Of a stretch of 64,000 nt of DNA, positions 26,856 through 36,079 are shown one piece after another (position 1 is the first letter of the stretch; every line of letters starts with the position of its first letter). The position numbers and the translations under genes are program-made. The notes beneath the pieces were generated by a model, which was not told the DNA's origin, did not search any database, and worked only from the letters and a program-made list of their open reading frames with translations. Source of the stretch: Spirochaetota bacterium (lineage in GTDB: Bacteria > Spirochaetota > UBA4802 > UBA5550); contig JAGNKX010000015.1 of the NCBI GenBank assembly GCA_017999915.1, positions 1 to 64,000 on the forward strand. The letters are read 5' to 3'.

Positions 26856-27764
26856 ATGAAAGCGTTTCTTCTCGCAGCCGGTTTCGGCGAGCGCCTCCGC
26901 CCCATCACCGACGCCATGCCCAAGCCCCTGGTGCCGGTGATGAATGTCCCGGCCATCTGCTATGCCCTTTCCCTCGTTAAAAACGCAGGTATAACCGACG
27001 TTGTCTGCAACGTCCATTATCACCGGGAGCAAATCGTCGATTTCTTCCGCCGGAACAACAACTTCGGGCTGAATATCGTCTTCTCAATAGAAGAAACCAT
27101 CCTGGGCACCGGCGGCGGCCTCGAGAACTGCCGGGAACATTTTAAACACGGACCCTTTCTTTATATTAACAGCGATATCATCGCGCCCATTGACCTGCGG
27201 TCATTCATATCATCCTTTAATGCTTCGCGGATGGACGGCTTCCTTCTGGTGAGCGGAAGCGCGGGGCCGGACAGTCGCGTCACGGTCCGGGACGGCCGCG
27301 TCGTCAACCTGCGTAAGATCCTTCCGGTCGAGGAAAGGCCTGGCCATGACTTTCTCGGCATCGCGGCGTTCACGCCGGAGATATTCAAATATCTCAAGCA
27401 TGGCTTTTCCGATATCGTCGAAAACGGCTTCATTGACCTGGTGAAGCAGGAAGCCCTGGGATGTCATGATCACAGCGGCCCGTGGCACGATATCGGCTCC
27501 ATGGAGTCATACCGCCTGGCCAACATGGCGCTGCTCAATATGGACGAAGGCTTCAGAAACGCCGTTACAAGCGCCACCGGCCTGGGGCCTCGCGCCATCG
27601 CTCCGACGGCGCGCATCGGCAATAATTGCTCGATAACAAGGTCTGTTATTGGAGGAGAATGCGTTGTCGGCGATGGAGCAGTTATTGCGGAATCGGTGCT
27701 CCTGCCGGGTGCGGTAGTGGAAAACAGCGCGAGAGTGATCAAGCGGGTGATGTTTAGATCTTGA
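26856..27764 (+). CDS. MurU-like sugar-phosphate nucleotidyltransferase
   Basis: 302 residues. The N-terminal 225 form a nucleotidyltransferase domain: LLAAGFGERLRPITDAMPKP is the NTP-binding signature, then GTGGGLENC, INSDIIAP with the metal aspartate, and GPWHDIGSMESY. The last 65 residues are left-handed beta-helix hexapeptide repeats (RIGNNCSITRSVIGGECVVG). MurU lacks such a tail, while mannose-1-phosphate guanylyltransferases have one. Because an AmgK-like kinase lies behind ftsZ, a MurU-type role is worth considering; GDP-mannose or another NDP-sugar is the alternative. Confidence 0.8.
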   Translation: MKAFLLAAGFGERLRPITDAMPKPLVPVMNVPAICYALSLVKNAGITDVVCNVHYHREQIVDFFRRNNNFGLNIVFSIEETILGTGGGLENCREHFKHGPFLYINSDIIAPIDLRSFISSFNASRMDGFLLVSGSAGPDSRVTVRDGRVVNLRKILPVEERPGHDFLGIAAFTPEIFKYLKHGFSDIVENGFIDLVKQEALGCHDHSGPWHDIGSMESYRLANMALLNMDEGFRNAVTSATGLGPRAIAPTARIGNNCSITRSVIGGECVVGDGAVIAESVLLPGAVVENSARVIKRVMFRS

Positions 27765-29952
27765 AATCCGTCCTCACGTCGCAGGAGGTGATGATCTGCG
27801 AGTTGGAGTAGCGCCGCTTGTCGCTCATATTTTGATAGAAATACCACCGGTGCTTGAGGGATACGCCGATCATGTCGTTCATCCTGATGGTGACGGCGTT
27901 CTCAAGCTCGTTGCGGAAATAGTTGCTTTCCTTGTTCTTGCCCTTGGCGCCGATCAGCGACAGGAACAGGTCGAGCTTCAGGTTGTAGGTGAGATTTTTC
28001 AGGAACTCGTACCTCATGTTCACCAGCATTTCGAAACCGAACACCACCGGCCTCACCGGCTCGTGGATGTATTTTTCGATACCGCACCCGAAGGTGCCGG
28101 TGAGGAATTTTGTCCGGATGTTCATGCCAACGGTCTCCCTGATGGTGACCGGCCGGAGGAGCTTCCGGTACTGTATGAACTGGTTCAGCGTGTCATAGTC
28201 CGACACCTTGGAGGGCATCGTGGCGCCCCGTACCGGCATGAGCACCGTGTCGAGCTGGCTCTTGACGTAGGGATTGACGATGCGGTGGACGTTGGGCATG
28301 TACGCGACGGTGCCCCGCACCAGGTTCTTGAGATAGTCCCTGTCCTGGCGCAGAAAATTGATGTAGGGCGTCACCGTGATCATGTGGTGCCGGTTGTAGA
28401 AGATGAAGTCGATCCTGCCCTCGACGCCCCACTTGGTGTATGATTTCGACGTCTCGCCCACGGGGATCTTCACGGTCCTGTCCACTATGATTCGCGACGC
28501 CTCGTAGTAGGCGGAAAAATAGAGGTCGATCATGTGCCTGAAGCGCCGGTCGAGGTAGAGGAAGTTTTCATTCAGGAGGGCCTTGCGGCCCCTCAGGTCG
28601 CCGATGATGATGTCGGGGATCGTTTTCCAGGTGTTCTTGAAGGGGATGTTTTTCTGGAGCGCCTTCTCGATCTCTTCGAAGACAGTCTGGGTCGACACCA
28701 CCCGGTATTTCCTCCGCGGCATGACGATGTATCCCTGGATCAGGCGGTCCTCGAAGCCGGTCACGGTATAGCGCTCCAGGAGGCGCCGGATCGCGGTAAT
28801 GTCCTCCCCGGAGAGCCGGTAGGTGTAGACCGCGTAGTTGTCGTGGACCGCGGAAATCACGTCCACCAGCCTCGTATCGTTGGCCAGGTCCATGGGGCTT
28901 ACCGTGTTGTTCTTCACAACCGCCACCTCGGCCTCGGAGAAATCCTGGAGGAGATGGGCCGTCCGCTTCTGGTCGAGGCGGACCGGCCTGTCGATCCTGG
29001 ACAGGGCCATGTCCTGTTCGGCGGCGAACTGTTTTTTCCACTGCGTAAGCCTGCCCAGGAAATCGTTATACCCCTCGTCGTCAACGGCGTGGTGCGCCGG
29101 TTTTTTGAACTGGACGTCCGATACGGTGATGCCGCCCTCCAGGGAAAGCCTCAGGAGACAGTACCCCATGTCGGGCGGCACGGTGATGATGGAGCGCCGG
29201 TCGGCAAGGTCGAGGCGCACGACGCTGCCGCCGGTTAGCACGCCGCGGTGGTCCCCGCCGGAGAGCACGAGCCTGACGGCGGGGAAGGCGCTGAGGATCC
29301 TCATATTGTCACGGTACCCGAGGCCGGAGACGAGGATGATGTCGGTCACGGATTGTTTTTCCAGGTCCGCGACGACGCCGCCGAGCGCCTTGATCTCGTC
29401 CTCGATGGAGATCCGGTACACGTTCTTTTCGGCGATATCGATGAGTATCTTCTTCGAAGAAAGTCCCACGAAGGCCACGCGCCGTCCCTGCAGCTCCTGG
29501 ATGATATAGGGCGTGAAGAGGGGCGATCTGTCCCTCAGGATGTTCGCGGAGAGGAGGGCGGTGGCGCCGCGGCCCTGGAGGAACTCGAGGCTGGACACGC
29601 CGACGCGGAGGTCCATGGACGAAACGAGGGTCGACCGGCACCGGAGGTGGGAAAAGAAGTCCATCATGGAGCCGCCGTAATTATGCTTCGACAGCACGCC
29701 GGGATAGAAGGAGTTTCCCAGGTCGAAGTAGAGCGCCTTTGTCCTGCGGGTTTCCATGACGATGGACTGGCCGAGGAGGAGCATCGGGTCCCGCGTCTCC
29801 TGGCCGTCTATGTCCGGGATGAAGCGTCCCTCGAGGTTGGATGTGAGAAGGAGCGTTACCGGCTCGGCGGGCGCGGCGGGGCGGGGAAGGGCGAAGCAGA
29901 GGGTCGCCCCGGCAAGGAGCAACGCGCCGGTCATCCATCTCCTGCGTTTCAT
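27754..29952 (-). CDS. Degenerate 5'-nucleotidase-like protein fused to a barrel-like domain
   Basis: 732 residues with a signal peptide (TGALLLAGATLCFALPRPAA). Residues about 30-430 follow the UshA/5'-nucleotidase layout but the metal motifs are altered: TSNLEGRF where TNDxHG is expected, FDLGNSFYPG for the D-x-GD-x-x-x-G motif, SSMDLRVG for GNHEFDYG, and SGGDHRG for the final GHxH. The remaining 300 residues are rich in amphipathic strands with aromatic ends (HHMITVTPYINFLRQDRDYL, GMNIRTKFLTGTFGCGIEKY, VSLKHRWYFYQNM) and look like an outer-membrane barrel or porin-type region. It lies behind a lipoprotein gene, 45 bases away. Confidence 0.65.
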   Translation of the reverse strand: MKRRRWMTGALLLAGATLCFALPRPAAPAEPVTLLLTSNLEGRFIPDIDGQETRDPMLLLGQSIVMETRRTKALYFDLGNSFYPGVLSKHNYGGSMMDFFSHLRCRSTLVSSMDLRVGVSSLEFLQGRGATALLSANILRDRSPLFTPYIIQELQGRRVAFVGLSSKKILIDIAEKNVYRISIEDEIKALGGVVADLEKQSVTDIILVSGLGYRDNMRILSAFPAVRLVLSGGDHRGVLTGGSVVRLDLADRRSIITVPPDMGYCLLRLSLEGGITVSDVQFKKPAHHAVDDEGYNDFLGRLTQWKKQFAAEQDMALSRIDRPVRLDQKRTAHLLQDFSEAEVAVVKNNTVSPMDLANDTRLVDVISAVHDNYAVYTYRLSGEDITAIRRLLERYTVTGFEDRLIQGYIVMPRRKYRVVSTQTVFEEIEKALQKNIPFKNTWKTIPDIIIGDLRGRKALLNENFLYLDRRFRHMIDLYFSAYYEASRIIVDRTVKIPVGETSKSYTKWGVEGRIDFIFYNRHHMITVTPYINFLRQDRDYLKNLVRGTVAYMPNVHRIVNPYVKSQLDTVLMPVRGATMPSKVSDYDTLNQFIQYRKLLRPVTIRETVGMNIRTKFLTGTFGCGIEKYIHEPVRPVVFGFEMLVNMRYEFLKNLTYNLKLDLFLSLIGAKGKNKESNYFRNELENAVTIRMNDMIGVSLKHRWYFYQNMSDKRRYSNSQIITSCDVRTDFKI

Positions 29953-29997
29953 GACCGCCGTGTCATATCTGTGGGATAAGGCTGCCATGGATACCGT

Positions 29998-30765
29998 TCA
30001 TTTCCGGTCCGACTTTTTCGATTCCAGGGAGTCCAGCTTTGATTTCAGGTCTTTAATCTCCGATCCTTTTTCTTTCAGGGATGAGCTCAGCGATTCTATT
30101 TCCTTCCGTTGAGAGCTTATCGAGGATTCCCGATCTTTCAGCGCGGCGTCGTTTTTATCCAGGAGGGTTTTCATTTTTTCGATTTCCGAGAGAAGCTCCC
30201 TGCTCTTTTTCTCGCCCTGGGCTATCTCCCCCTCCTTTTTGGCAAGCTCGGATTTCATCTGGTCCGCCGCTGCCTGGAGGGTCCCGAGGGATGCCTCCTT
30301 CCGCGTCAGCTCCTCGCTTCTTTCGGCGAGCTTCTTTTCGAGGCCGGCGATGGCTTCATTCAGCTTCTTTTCCATGGCTGCCCATTCCTGCTCGGCCTGG
30401 ACGAGCCTGTCGATCAGCGCCTTCTCCTTCTTCCTGTACTCGTCGGCAAGCCGATTGGAGGTCTCCAGGAATTCCGCCTTCATGCGCGCGTTCATCTCCG
30501 TGAGATCCTTGATCTTCCCGTCGGACTGGCTTTTAAGCACGGCGTAGTCGTTCCTGAGCCGCCTGATGGTCTCTTTATGATCGGCGTTTTCCGCCTCGAT
30601 GAGGGAGTTTCTTTTTTCCAGCATGGCGGCCCGTTTCTTAAGAACGGCCAGCTCCGATTCAAGGTCCGCGGCGCTCCTGTCGCTCCGCTGAGCCGCGCCC
30701 GCGCAGGAGGCGACCAGCAGCGCGATAATGGTTACAACCGTGAAGAGATACCGTCTCACAATCAT
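29998..30765 (-). CDS. Coiled-coil lipoprotein
   Basis: 255 residues. A lipoprotein signal ends in LVASC (VVTIIALLVASC). Nearly the whole mature chain is heptad-rich helix (LESELAVLKKRAAMLEKRNS, SEELTRKEASLGTLQAAADQ, KEIESLSSSLKEKGSEIKDL), so it is an extended coiled coil anchored in a membrane, long enough to span part of the periplasm. It is transcribed ahead of the nucleotidase-barrel gene, suggesting a shared envelope function, but no specific role can be given. Confidence 0.75.
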   Translation of the reverse strand: MIVRRYLFTVVTIIALLVASCAGAAQRSDRSAADLESELAVLKKRAAMLEKRNSLIEAENADHKETIRRLRNDYAVLKSQSDGKIKDLTEMNARMKAEFLETSNRLADEYRKKEKALIDRLVQAEQEWAAMEKKLNEAIAGLEKKLAERSEELTRKEASLGTLQAAADQMKSELAKKEGEIAQGEKKSRELLSEIEKMKTLLDKNDAALKDRESSISSQRKEIESLSSSLKEKGSEIKDLKSKLDSLESKKSDRK

Positions 30766-30924
30766 GGTCCTTGGTAATCAATAATTTATTCGCAAGCTTT
30801 CATTTCGATGAATCTGGCACGGCGACACATCTATAATTGAAATCAAAATAGTATAATGATGTGGCCCATGGCAATAATAATTCGGGGTCGGAGAAGATAA
30901 AAAAACCCGCGCTGCCGTGTAGGA

Positions 30925-31045
30925 AAGCTTTTTGAACCTGATACCAGGTGGGTTCCCGCACGGATGGTTTAGCCTTCCCCGGAGGGGCGTGACCGCTACA
31001 TCCAAATATTGGGATCCCTAAAAAGCTTTAGGTTCAAAAAAATAT
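30925..31045. repeat. Inverted AAAGCTTTTT/GAACCT element
   Basis: AAAGCTTTTTGAACCT near 30926-30941 and AAAAAGCTTTAGGTTC near 31020-31036 carry the same two words in inverted and permuted order, framing about 80 bp that also contains CCTTCCCCGGAGGGG. It can form a cruciform. It lies upstream of the coiled-coil lipoprotein gene on the minus strand. The rest of 30766-31228 is AT-rich with no gene seen. Confidence 0.4.
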
Positions 31046-31228
31046 AATTCCTATCACCAACAGCGCAGGCGGCTTTCTATAAGGTAATCACGGCTTTATT
31101 TATCAACAAATTTTTTTTCATTATTTCTGAAAAAACGTGGTTCACCGAAACATTATATTAATACGTAATTAAAATGATGAAAATCGTGGAAAAGCTTTTT
31201 TGTCACCTAATGTTAATTTATTAAATTA

Positions 31229-31447
31229 GGGGTCGTGGCTATCCCAGCGAGGCCGCTCCCGGGCATCCGTGCCCTTCGCGGCATTCCTGCCATCCTGGCA
31301 GTAATATGCGACCAGGATAGCGGATGACGTCGCCGACTCCGCCGAGTCAACTGGTGCGCTGGACAGGATGTCCGAGTGCAGAGCCGCGACAGGAAGTCGC
31401 ATTTGGCTCTGCTTATACGAGGCGGACGAGCGGGATAGCCCGACCCC
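31229..31447. mobile_element. 219-bp MITE-like element with GGGGTCG-type inverted ends
   Basis: GGGGTCGTGGCTATCCC at 31229-31245 and the inverted GGGATAGCCCGACCCC at 31432-31447 bound the element. The interior has hairpins such as TGCCATCCTGGCA and GAGTGCAGAGCC ... GGCTCTGC. Positions 31352-31412 are an inverted copy of 23390-23451 with scattered mismatches. No coding sequence is present. Confidence 0.7.
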
Positions 31448-31633
31448 ATATATGAGCTCTCATAAAGCTATTCGGGACAATTCTTGAATTTAATCATTGA
31501 CATCATTGAGCGCATGGCGTATCTCATCATATTTGACGGTGAACCCCTCCCGGGCCATTGTCGTTCACGCATATCGTTCATCAATCATCGGCGGCTCCGC
31601 CGCATCAATAGTAACGTAACCGAGGTGGTGGCA

Positions 31634-32350
31634 ATGTTGTTGAAATATTTCAAGGATTTTGATAAAAAGCTGATCAAGAAAAAAGCGGCCGACGAGGAAG
31701 CGCCGGTAAAAGGCAAGGGATCGTCGAAGGGCGCCATCGACCTGCGTCACCTGCAGGAGAGCCTGTCGCGCATCATCCCCTCGCATTTAAAGGTGGGTCC
31801 CGTGAAGCCCATTGATTCCGCCGGCTTTTCGCCGGACGGCGCGGACCTGGTGATATATAACGAGTATTGCCCTGATATCGTTAATATCATGGGAGGATAT
31901 GTTCCCTGCGAGCTGCTATACGGCCTGATCCACGTGGTCCAGACCCTGAACAAGGACTCCCTGGTGGAGGCGATGGGCAAGATAGCAACGGCAAAAAAGC
32001 TGAACACCTTCGCCGCGGGCTCCGAGGAGGATGAGGCCATGCATATACCCTCCTTTGTCATCGTCTCCTCGACAAAATACGAGTTCCAGGAACTGAAAAA
32101 CGACATCATTAATTATTATCTTTCCAAGAACATCGAGTACAAGTACGAGCTGGATATACTCATGGTGCTGCACAAGGGGATTGTTGTTAAAAACTGGCGT
32201 GAGAAAAGAAGCTTTATCGCCCTGGAAACAAACGAAGATACCTTCATGTGGTTTTTTATCCTCATGAATGAATACCTTGACATGAAAAAAGACCGCGCCA
32301 TAGATTTCCGTAATTATGTCAAAAAAGAAGTGATCTATAACGAATTTTAA
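31634..32350 (+). CDS. DUF6602-like protein (possible nuclease-fold)
   Basis: 238 residues from ATG 31634 (AGGTGG upstream). After a basic, low-complexity N terminus, the segment HLKVGPVKPIDSAGFSPDGADLVIYNEYCPDI, given here by its key parts VGPVKPID, DGADLVIYN and PCELLYGLIHVVQTL, follows the pattern of DUF6602 proteins, where D-hydrophobic-VIYD and a VE-x-V-x-x-x-I-x-VK motif recall restriction-endonuclease folds. The VK motif is VVQ here, so nuclease activity is doubtful. Lys-rich throughout. It ends with its own terminator. Family link is by memory of the pattern and only moderately sure. Confidence 0.6.
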   Translation: MLLKYFKDFDKKLIKKKAADEEAPVKGKGSSKGAIDLRHLQESLSRIIPSHLKVGPVKPIDSAGFSPDGADLVIYNEYCPDIVNIMGGYVPCELLYGLIHVVQTLNKDSLVEAMGKIATAKKLNTFAAGSEEDEAMHIPSFVIVSSTKYEFQELKNDIINYYLSKNIEYKYELDILMVLHKGIVVKNWREKRSFIALETNEDTFMWFFILMNEYLDMKKDRAIDFRNYVKKEVIYNEF

Positions 32351-32381
32351 GGCTGCACATAGCATTACAAAAAACAGTCTG

Positions 32382-32404
32382 AGCCCTCGTGGGAGGGCTT
32401 TTTT
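32382..32404 (+). terminator. Terminator of the DUF6602-like gene
   Basis: AGCCCTC-gtgg-GAGGGCT followed by a run of six T begins 31 bases after the stop codon. A standard intrinsic terminator. Confidence 0.85.
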
Positions 32405-32585
32405 CCGGGCGCTGCTTTGCTTTATAAGACAAAATATAACAGACCGGTGGTTTTCTTATGTTTTTGTCTTGTTATTTGACATAATATGCCTGCAATAAGG
32501 CTATATTGATATACCGCCAGTTAAAAATTCTGGATAAAAACAGCTCCCTATTGAGATTAAATTTTGTATAATTCGATTAATATTC

Positions 32586-32613
32586 TTGACATATATTCAA
32601 ATATTCATATTAT
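32586..32613 (+). promoter_or_regulatory. Sigma70-type promoter of the vWA gene
   Basis: TTGACA (32586-32591), 16-bp spacer, TATTAT (32608-32613) in AT-rich surroundings. The same hexamers and spacing occur before the CfpA-like gene. The leader to the start codon would be about 125-140 nt, with small hairpins such as ATCCC-atg-GGGAT. Nothing else was recognised in 32405-32744. Confidence 0.65.
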
Positions 32614-32744
32614 TATTGACCTATTCGATGGGGAAGTCCATTTGCCCGGAATACTTAATCATTAGACGCTTGTTGTTTTCCCCCAATAGTAATATCCCAT
32701 GGGGATAACCGGGTGTTGATGAATCTGGAAGTACCTAAAATAAC

Positions 32745-33854
32745 ATGAGGAGAACTATTTTGGGACGAAAATCATGTAAAGCTATAGCGCCGCTCATTGT
32801 GCTGTTACTGGCGGCCCAGTTTACACTGGCGGCTGTGAATTGCCTGGCGAGGCAAAGCAAAGATCTCATCCTTGTCCTTGACACTTCAATGAGCATGATC
32901 GGCCGAGCCGGCGGAAAGGACATCCTGAACGATGTCAAGCGCTCCATCAGCGATTATATCGACCGTGTGGAGGACGGCGACCGGGTAACCTTCGTGACCT
33001 TCGATACAGATGTGAAGATATATCCGACGGTCATAATCGATGATGACAATGACAGGGATATCCTCAAGAAGTACATCACCATGACCGAGGCGACCGGCCT
33101 CTGGACCTATACCTTTAAAATGATAACAAAAGTCCTCGAGTCGGCTGAAAATATCGACAAGAAAGACGGACGTCAGACCGAGATCGTCATAATGACGGAC
33201 GCCATCGACGATCCCCCACCGGGAGATAAAAAATTTGATTTCGTGGAATTCGCCAAGAAATACGGCAAGAAGTCCAAGTTGTGGGTATACGTGCTGAGCT
33301 TCTCTCCGGCAATGAAAAGCGAAGCCGCGAAAAAGATGGAGAAGGATCTTGGCCTCATATCGGACAACGTGAAGGTTATACAGACGGGAGAGCCGGAAAA
33401 GGGAAAAGAGGAGCTGATCCAGGACGAAAAGAAAAGAGAAGCTGAAGGAAGGAGCGTCCTTATCCCGATCATTATTGCCGGCGCCTGCATTCTTCTCGTG
33501 CTGGCCATACTTTTCTTCGTGAAGAGGCTGGCGGATCTCAAGGTCGTGGGCAGGCTCGAGTACTGGAACAATGAGATCATAGAGCCCTACATGCAGCGCT
33601 TTGACCTGGCGCGCAAGCCTTCCCGGGAAATAATGATCGGCAAGGGACTCGGGTGCCTCGTAAACGTCAGGGATATCAGCATCAAAAAGCCCATAATGAT
33701 CAAGGCCGTCAGGCATGAGGGGACCGTACGGATGAAACTGGTTGACAGTGAGAGCTCCAGGGTCGAGATGGTGAACCGCCAGGCGGACGGACTGTTGCAA
33801 GACGGCGATATCTTTAAGGTGGGCAATTATACTTTCAAGTATTTCGCGTCCTGA
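32745..33854 (+). CDS. Membrane-anchored von Willebrand A domain protein
   Basis: 369 residues from ATG 32745. An N-terminal signal or anchor (APLIVLLLAAQFTLAAVNC) precedes a vWA domain with a complete MIDAS start DTSMSM, the Thr region and IVIMTDAIDD. A transmembrane helix follows at about residues 233-255 (VLIPIIIAGACILLVLAILF), and the last 110 residues form a beta-rich cytoplasmic domain. A TTG at 32760 with GAGGAG at good spacing may be the true start. vWA proteins bind partners through a metal ion; here the sensor-like domain is outside and an FHA-like or unknown domain inside. Function unknown. Confidence 0.8.
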   Translation: MRRTILGRKSCKAIAPLIVLLLAAQFTLAAVNCLARQSKDLILVLDTSMSMIGRAGGKDILNDVKRSISDYIDRVEDGDRVTFVTFDTDVKIYPTVIIDDDNDRDILKKYITMTEATGLWTYTFKMITKVLESAENIDKKDGRQTEIVIMTDAIDDPPPGDKKFDFVEFAKKYGKKSKLWVYVLSFSPAMKSEAAKKMEKDLGLISDNVKVIQTGEPEKGKEELIQDEKKREAEGRSVLIPIIIAGACILLVLAILFFVKRLADLKVVGRLEYWNNEIIEPYMQRFDLARKPSREIMIGKGLGCLVNVRDISIKKPIMIKAVRHEGTVRMKLVDSESSRVEMVNRQADGLLQDGDIFKVGNYTFKYFAS

Positions 33855-33944
33855 CAGGTGACTTGAGAAAATATTTATTATAGAAAGAACATAACGGGAC
33901 GATATTGTTTAGCGTACGTGTTGAAGAATTTTTAGAAATAAATC

Positions 33945-33972
33945 TTGACAGAATATTCTTCAATACTATTAT
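33945..33972 (+). promoter_or_regulatory. Promoter of the CfpA-like gene
   Basis: TTGACA (33945-33950), 16-bp spacer, TATTAT (33967-33972), AT-rich flanks. Near-consensus hexamers, together with AAGGAGGAATAATAA before the ATG, suggest high expression, which fits a structural filament protein. Confidence 0.75.
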
Positions 33973-34063
33973 ATTACAATTTGATCAATATATATAATTA
34001 CATTTGAATAGACGCACATAAAGCATGAATTAAAAGCGTTGCGAAATTAAGGAGGAATAATAA

Positions 34064-36016
34064 ATGGGTTTTACACAATTTCCCAAAAGTCCAAACAAGT
34101 TTCACCCGACCATCCCCAATGCCGTTGGTTCCCACGAATCATACGCGCAGGAAGGCCGTGATAAAATTGCAGAACAAAGACTGATTGTAAACGAGACCAC
34201 GGATCGGGTCATCAATCAGGTCCTGACGAGACTGCCCGAGGATGTATTGGTGAAAATGGATGTCATGGGCGGTTTAAAGGAAAAATTATATAACTACATA
34301 AACCAGACCTACGTCAACATGTTCAACCGCTACACGGTAACCATGGAAGACGAGTTCATGAAAAAGGTCCGGGACTTCGTCGACAAGGAAGAGCTCCGCG
34401 GCCTTGCCCGGTATACGCCGAGGGAAGTGATCGAGCTCATGGACAAGATCGCCGGACCGGACAAGTTCCACACCGGTGAAATTGAAAAGTCCATGATTAA
34501 CATGTATGGCCACCTTCAGGGTCATATTCAGCGGGGCGTCAACGACCTTGAGACCGAGACCAACTCTATACTCCGCCAGAAAACCGACATCGGCGCCTTC
34601 GTCCGCGGCCAGAACGCATACGCAATATTGAAATGCGTCTTCAAAGACAATGAATATCGGCCCAAGTATGTATATGATGTAAAGCTTTCGATCAACGTAC
34701 TTGAAAGCGAGCTCATCAGCCCGATGTATCACTATCAGGTGACAGTTGAAAACCTCCTTAAAGACGCCATCCAGAAGCACGTTCAGGACCTGATTGACCG
34801 CCAGGTGCAGGCCTTCAACGACGAGCTGGTCGACCAGGGCAAGCGCGAGCTTACCGGAAGCGAAAAAATGTTTGAAAAGATCAAGCGGATCGAGAACTTC
34901 ACCGATGACGAAAAAGACGACGAGAAATCGAAACGCTACACCATCCTCGCCAAGAAGTTCCTCGACAAGATCGAGGGTCTCAGGGCCGAGATCGATGTGG
35001 AAGACTTCGATCCCCTCAACATCAGGGAAAACATCAAGTTCATCATCGACGAGGAGAACGTCCGGAACCGGGGCTACAACACGGCCATCAACAATATCAC
35101 CTCGATCCTCGACACCAGCAAGCTCGGCTACCAGGTGTGCAACAACATGAAGAACGCCCGTGTATGCCATATCCGTGAATATGAGGATACCGATACGTCG
35201 ATCCTTCCGGATGAGCGGTACGCGATGCGGCTTGCATACTATGATCAGAATCAGCTCAAGGTCGAGAAGAAAGAATACGACAAGCAGATGGATTCCTTCT
35301 CCACGGAGATCAAGATGCTGTGGGACGTTTGCCACGGCTATTACGAGTCCAAGAAGCGGTTCCGTTCCCTGAAAGACTTCGATGACCTGTCAGCCAGGAT
35401 CATGTCCAAAGAGTGGAAACGGGCCAAGAAAGAGCGCGAAGAGGACCCGGAAAATATACTCTGGAACGAAATCGGCGAGATGTATCCGGAAGACTCCTTC
35501 GTTGAGAAGAACAACCGGACCTATGAGAACAGGATCGTCAACCTGAAGAACAAGCTGAACTATCTCACAGACATGCTCTCGAAGATGCATGGGTTCCAGA
35601 ACCCGGTAGAGCGCGTTATCCTGGACGAGCGGATCAATTTCCTGACCAAGCGGTTCAACGAGTTCACCTACCGCGTGAATCCGCACCACATTCAGCCGGG
35701 CCTGATCCTCGACATCGACATCGCGACGATCAAGAGAAAGCAGTACATGCTGAAAGGTATGGCGAACGTGCTGAATGAATTCCTGTACGGCGTATCGAAG
35801 GGATTCACCGATGCCGCCTTCGCACAGTACACGCGGCGCCGGTCCACACAGCGCGAAGATATCGATCAGTCCTTCGCAACTGCTGATAGCAGCGAGAGCG
35901 TTATTGAAGAGGCATATAAAGCTGCTCAGCCCGGTGAAATCAGCGGCACGGTAAGCCTGTCGCCGAAATCGAAAACCGCATCTCCTGCGAAAAAATCGGG
36001 GCTGAAAGAACTGTAA
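34064..36016 (+). CDS. cfpA: Probable spirochaetal cytoplasmic filament protein (CfpA-like)
   Basis: 650 residues, no signal peptide or membrane segment. The chain is almost wholly alpha-helical and charged (KAEQ-rich, e.g. FMKKVRDFVDKEELRGLARY, RIVNLKNKLNYLTDMLSKMH), with a low-complexity Ser/Ala/Pro/Lys tail. Size, composition and strong expression signals match the CfpA family, which forms the cytoplasmic filament ribbons of treponemes and has homologues in other spirochaetes. I cannot verify the match by alignment, so the name is provisional. It is monocistronic, with its own promoter and terminator. Confidence 0.6.
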   Translation: MGFTQFPKSPNKFHPTIPNAVGSHESYAQEGRDKIAEQRLIVNETTDRVINQVLTRLPEDVLVKMDVMGGLKEKLYNYINQTYVNMFNRYTVTMEDEFMKKVRDFVDKEELRGLARYTPREVIELMDKIAGPDKFHTGEIEKSMINMYGHLQGHIQRGVNDLETETNSILRQKTDIGAFVRGQNAYAILKCVFKDNEYRPKYVYDVKLSINVLESELISPMYHYQVTVENLLKDAIQKHVQDLIDRQVQAFNDELVDQGKRELTGSEKMFEKIKRIENFTDDEKDDEKSKRYTILAKKFLDKIEGLRAEIDVEDFDPLNIRENIKFIIDEENVRNRGYNTAINNITSILDTSKLGYQVCNNMKNARVCHIREYEDTDTSILPDERYAMRLAYYDQNQLKVEKKEYDKQMDSFSTEIKMLWDVCHGYYESKKRFRSLKDFDDLSARIMSKEWKRAKKEREEDPENILWNEIGEMYPEDSFVEKNNRTYENRIVNLKNKLNYLTDMLSKMHGFQNPVERVILDERINFLTKRFNEFTYRVNPHHIQPGLILDIDIATIKRKQYMLKGMANVLNEFLYGVSKGFTDAAFAQYTRRRSTQREDIDQSFATADSSESVIEEAYKAAQPGEISGTVSLSPKSKTASPAKKSGLKEL

Positions 36017-36046
36017 GATGCAAACAAGAACATAGGGTACTACCGG

Positions 36047-36079
36047 GAGGCCGGCTCTGATGAGCCGGCCTCTTTTATT
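36047..36079 (+). terminator. Terminator of the CfpA-like gene
   Basis: A perfect 10-bp stem GAGGCCGGCT/AGCCGGCCTC with a 6-nt loop, followed by TTTTATT, about 30 bases after the stop codon. The remaining 240 bases to the next gene are AT-rich and probably hold its promoter, which I could not place with confidence. Confidence 0.9.

Noticed and set aside
30925-31045. Riboswitch upstream of the coiled-coil lipoprotein
   Set aside because: The inverted words suggest a repeat; I found no match to a riboswitch consensus and no terminator in the right place.
31484-31633. In-frame upstream extension of the DUF6602-like gene
   Set aside because: It runs through a palindromic GGCGGCTCCGCC region and has no ribosome site; the start at 31634 has one.
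34286-35335. Long minus-strand open frame opposite the CfpA-like gene
   Set aside because: It is an antisense shadow of a gene with strong promoter, ribosome site and terminator on the plus strand.
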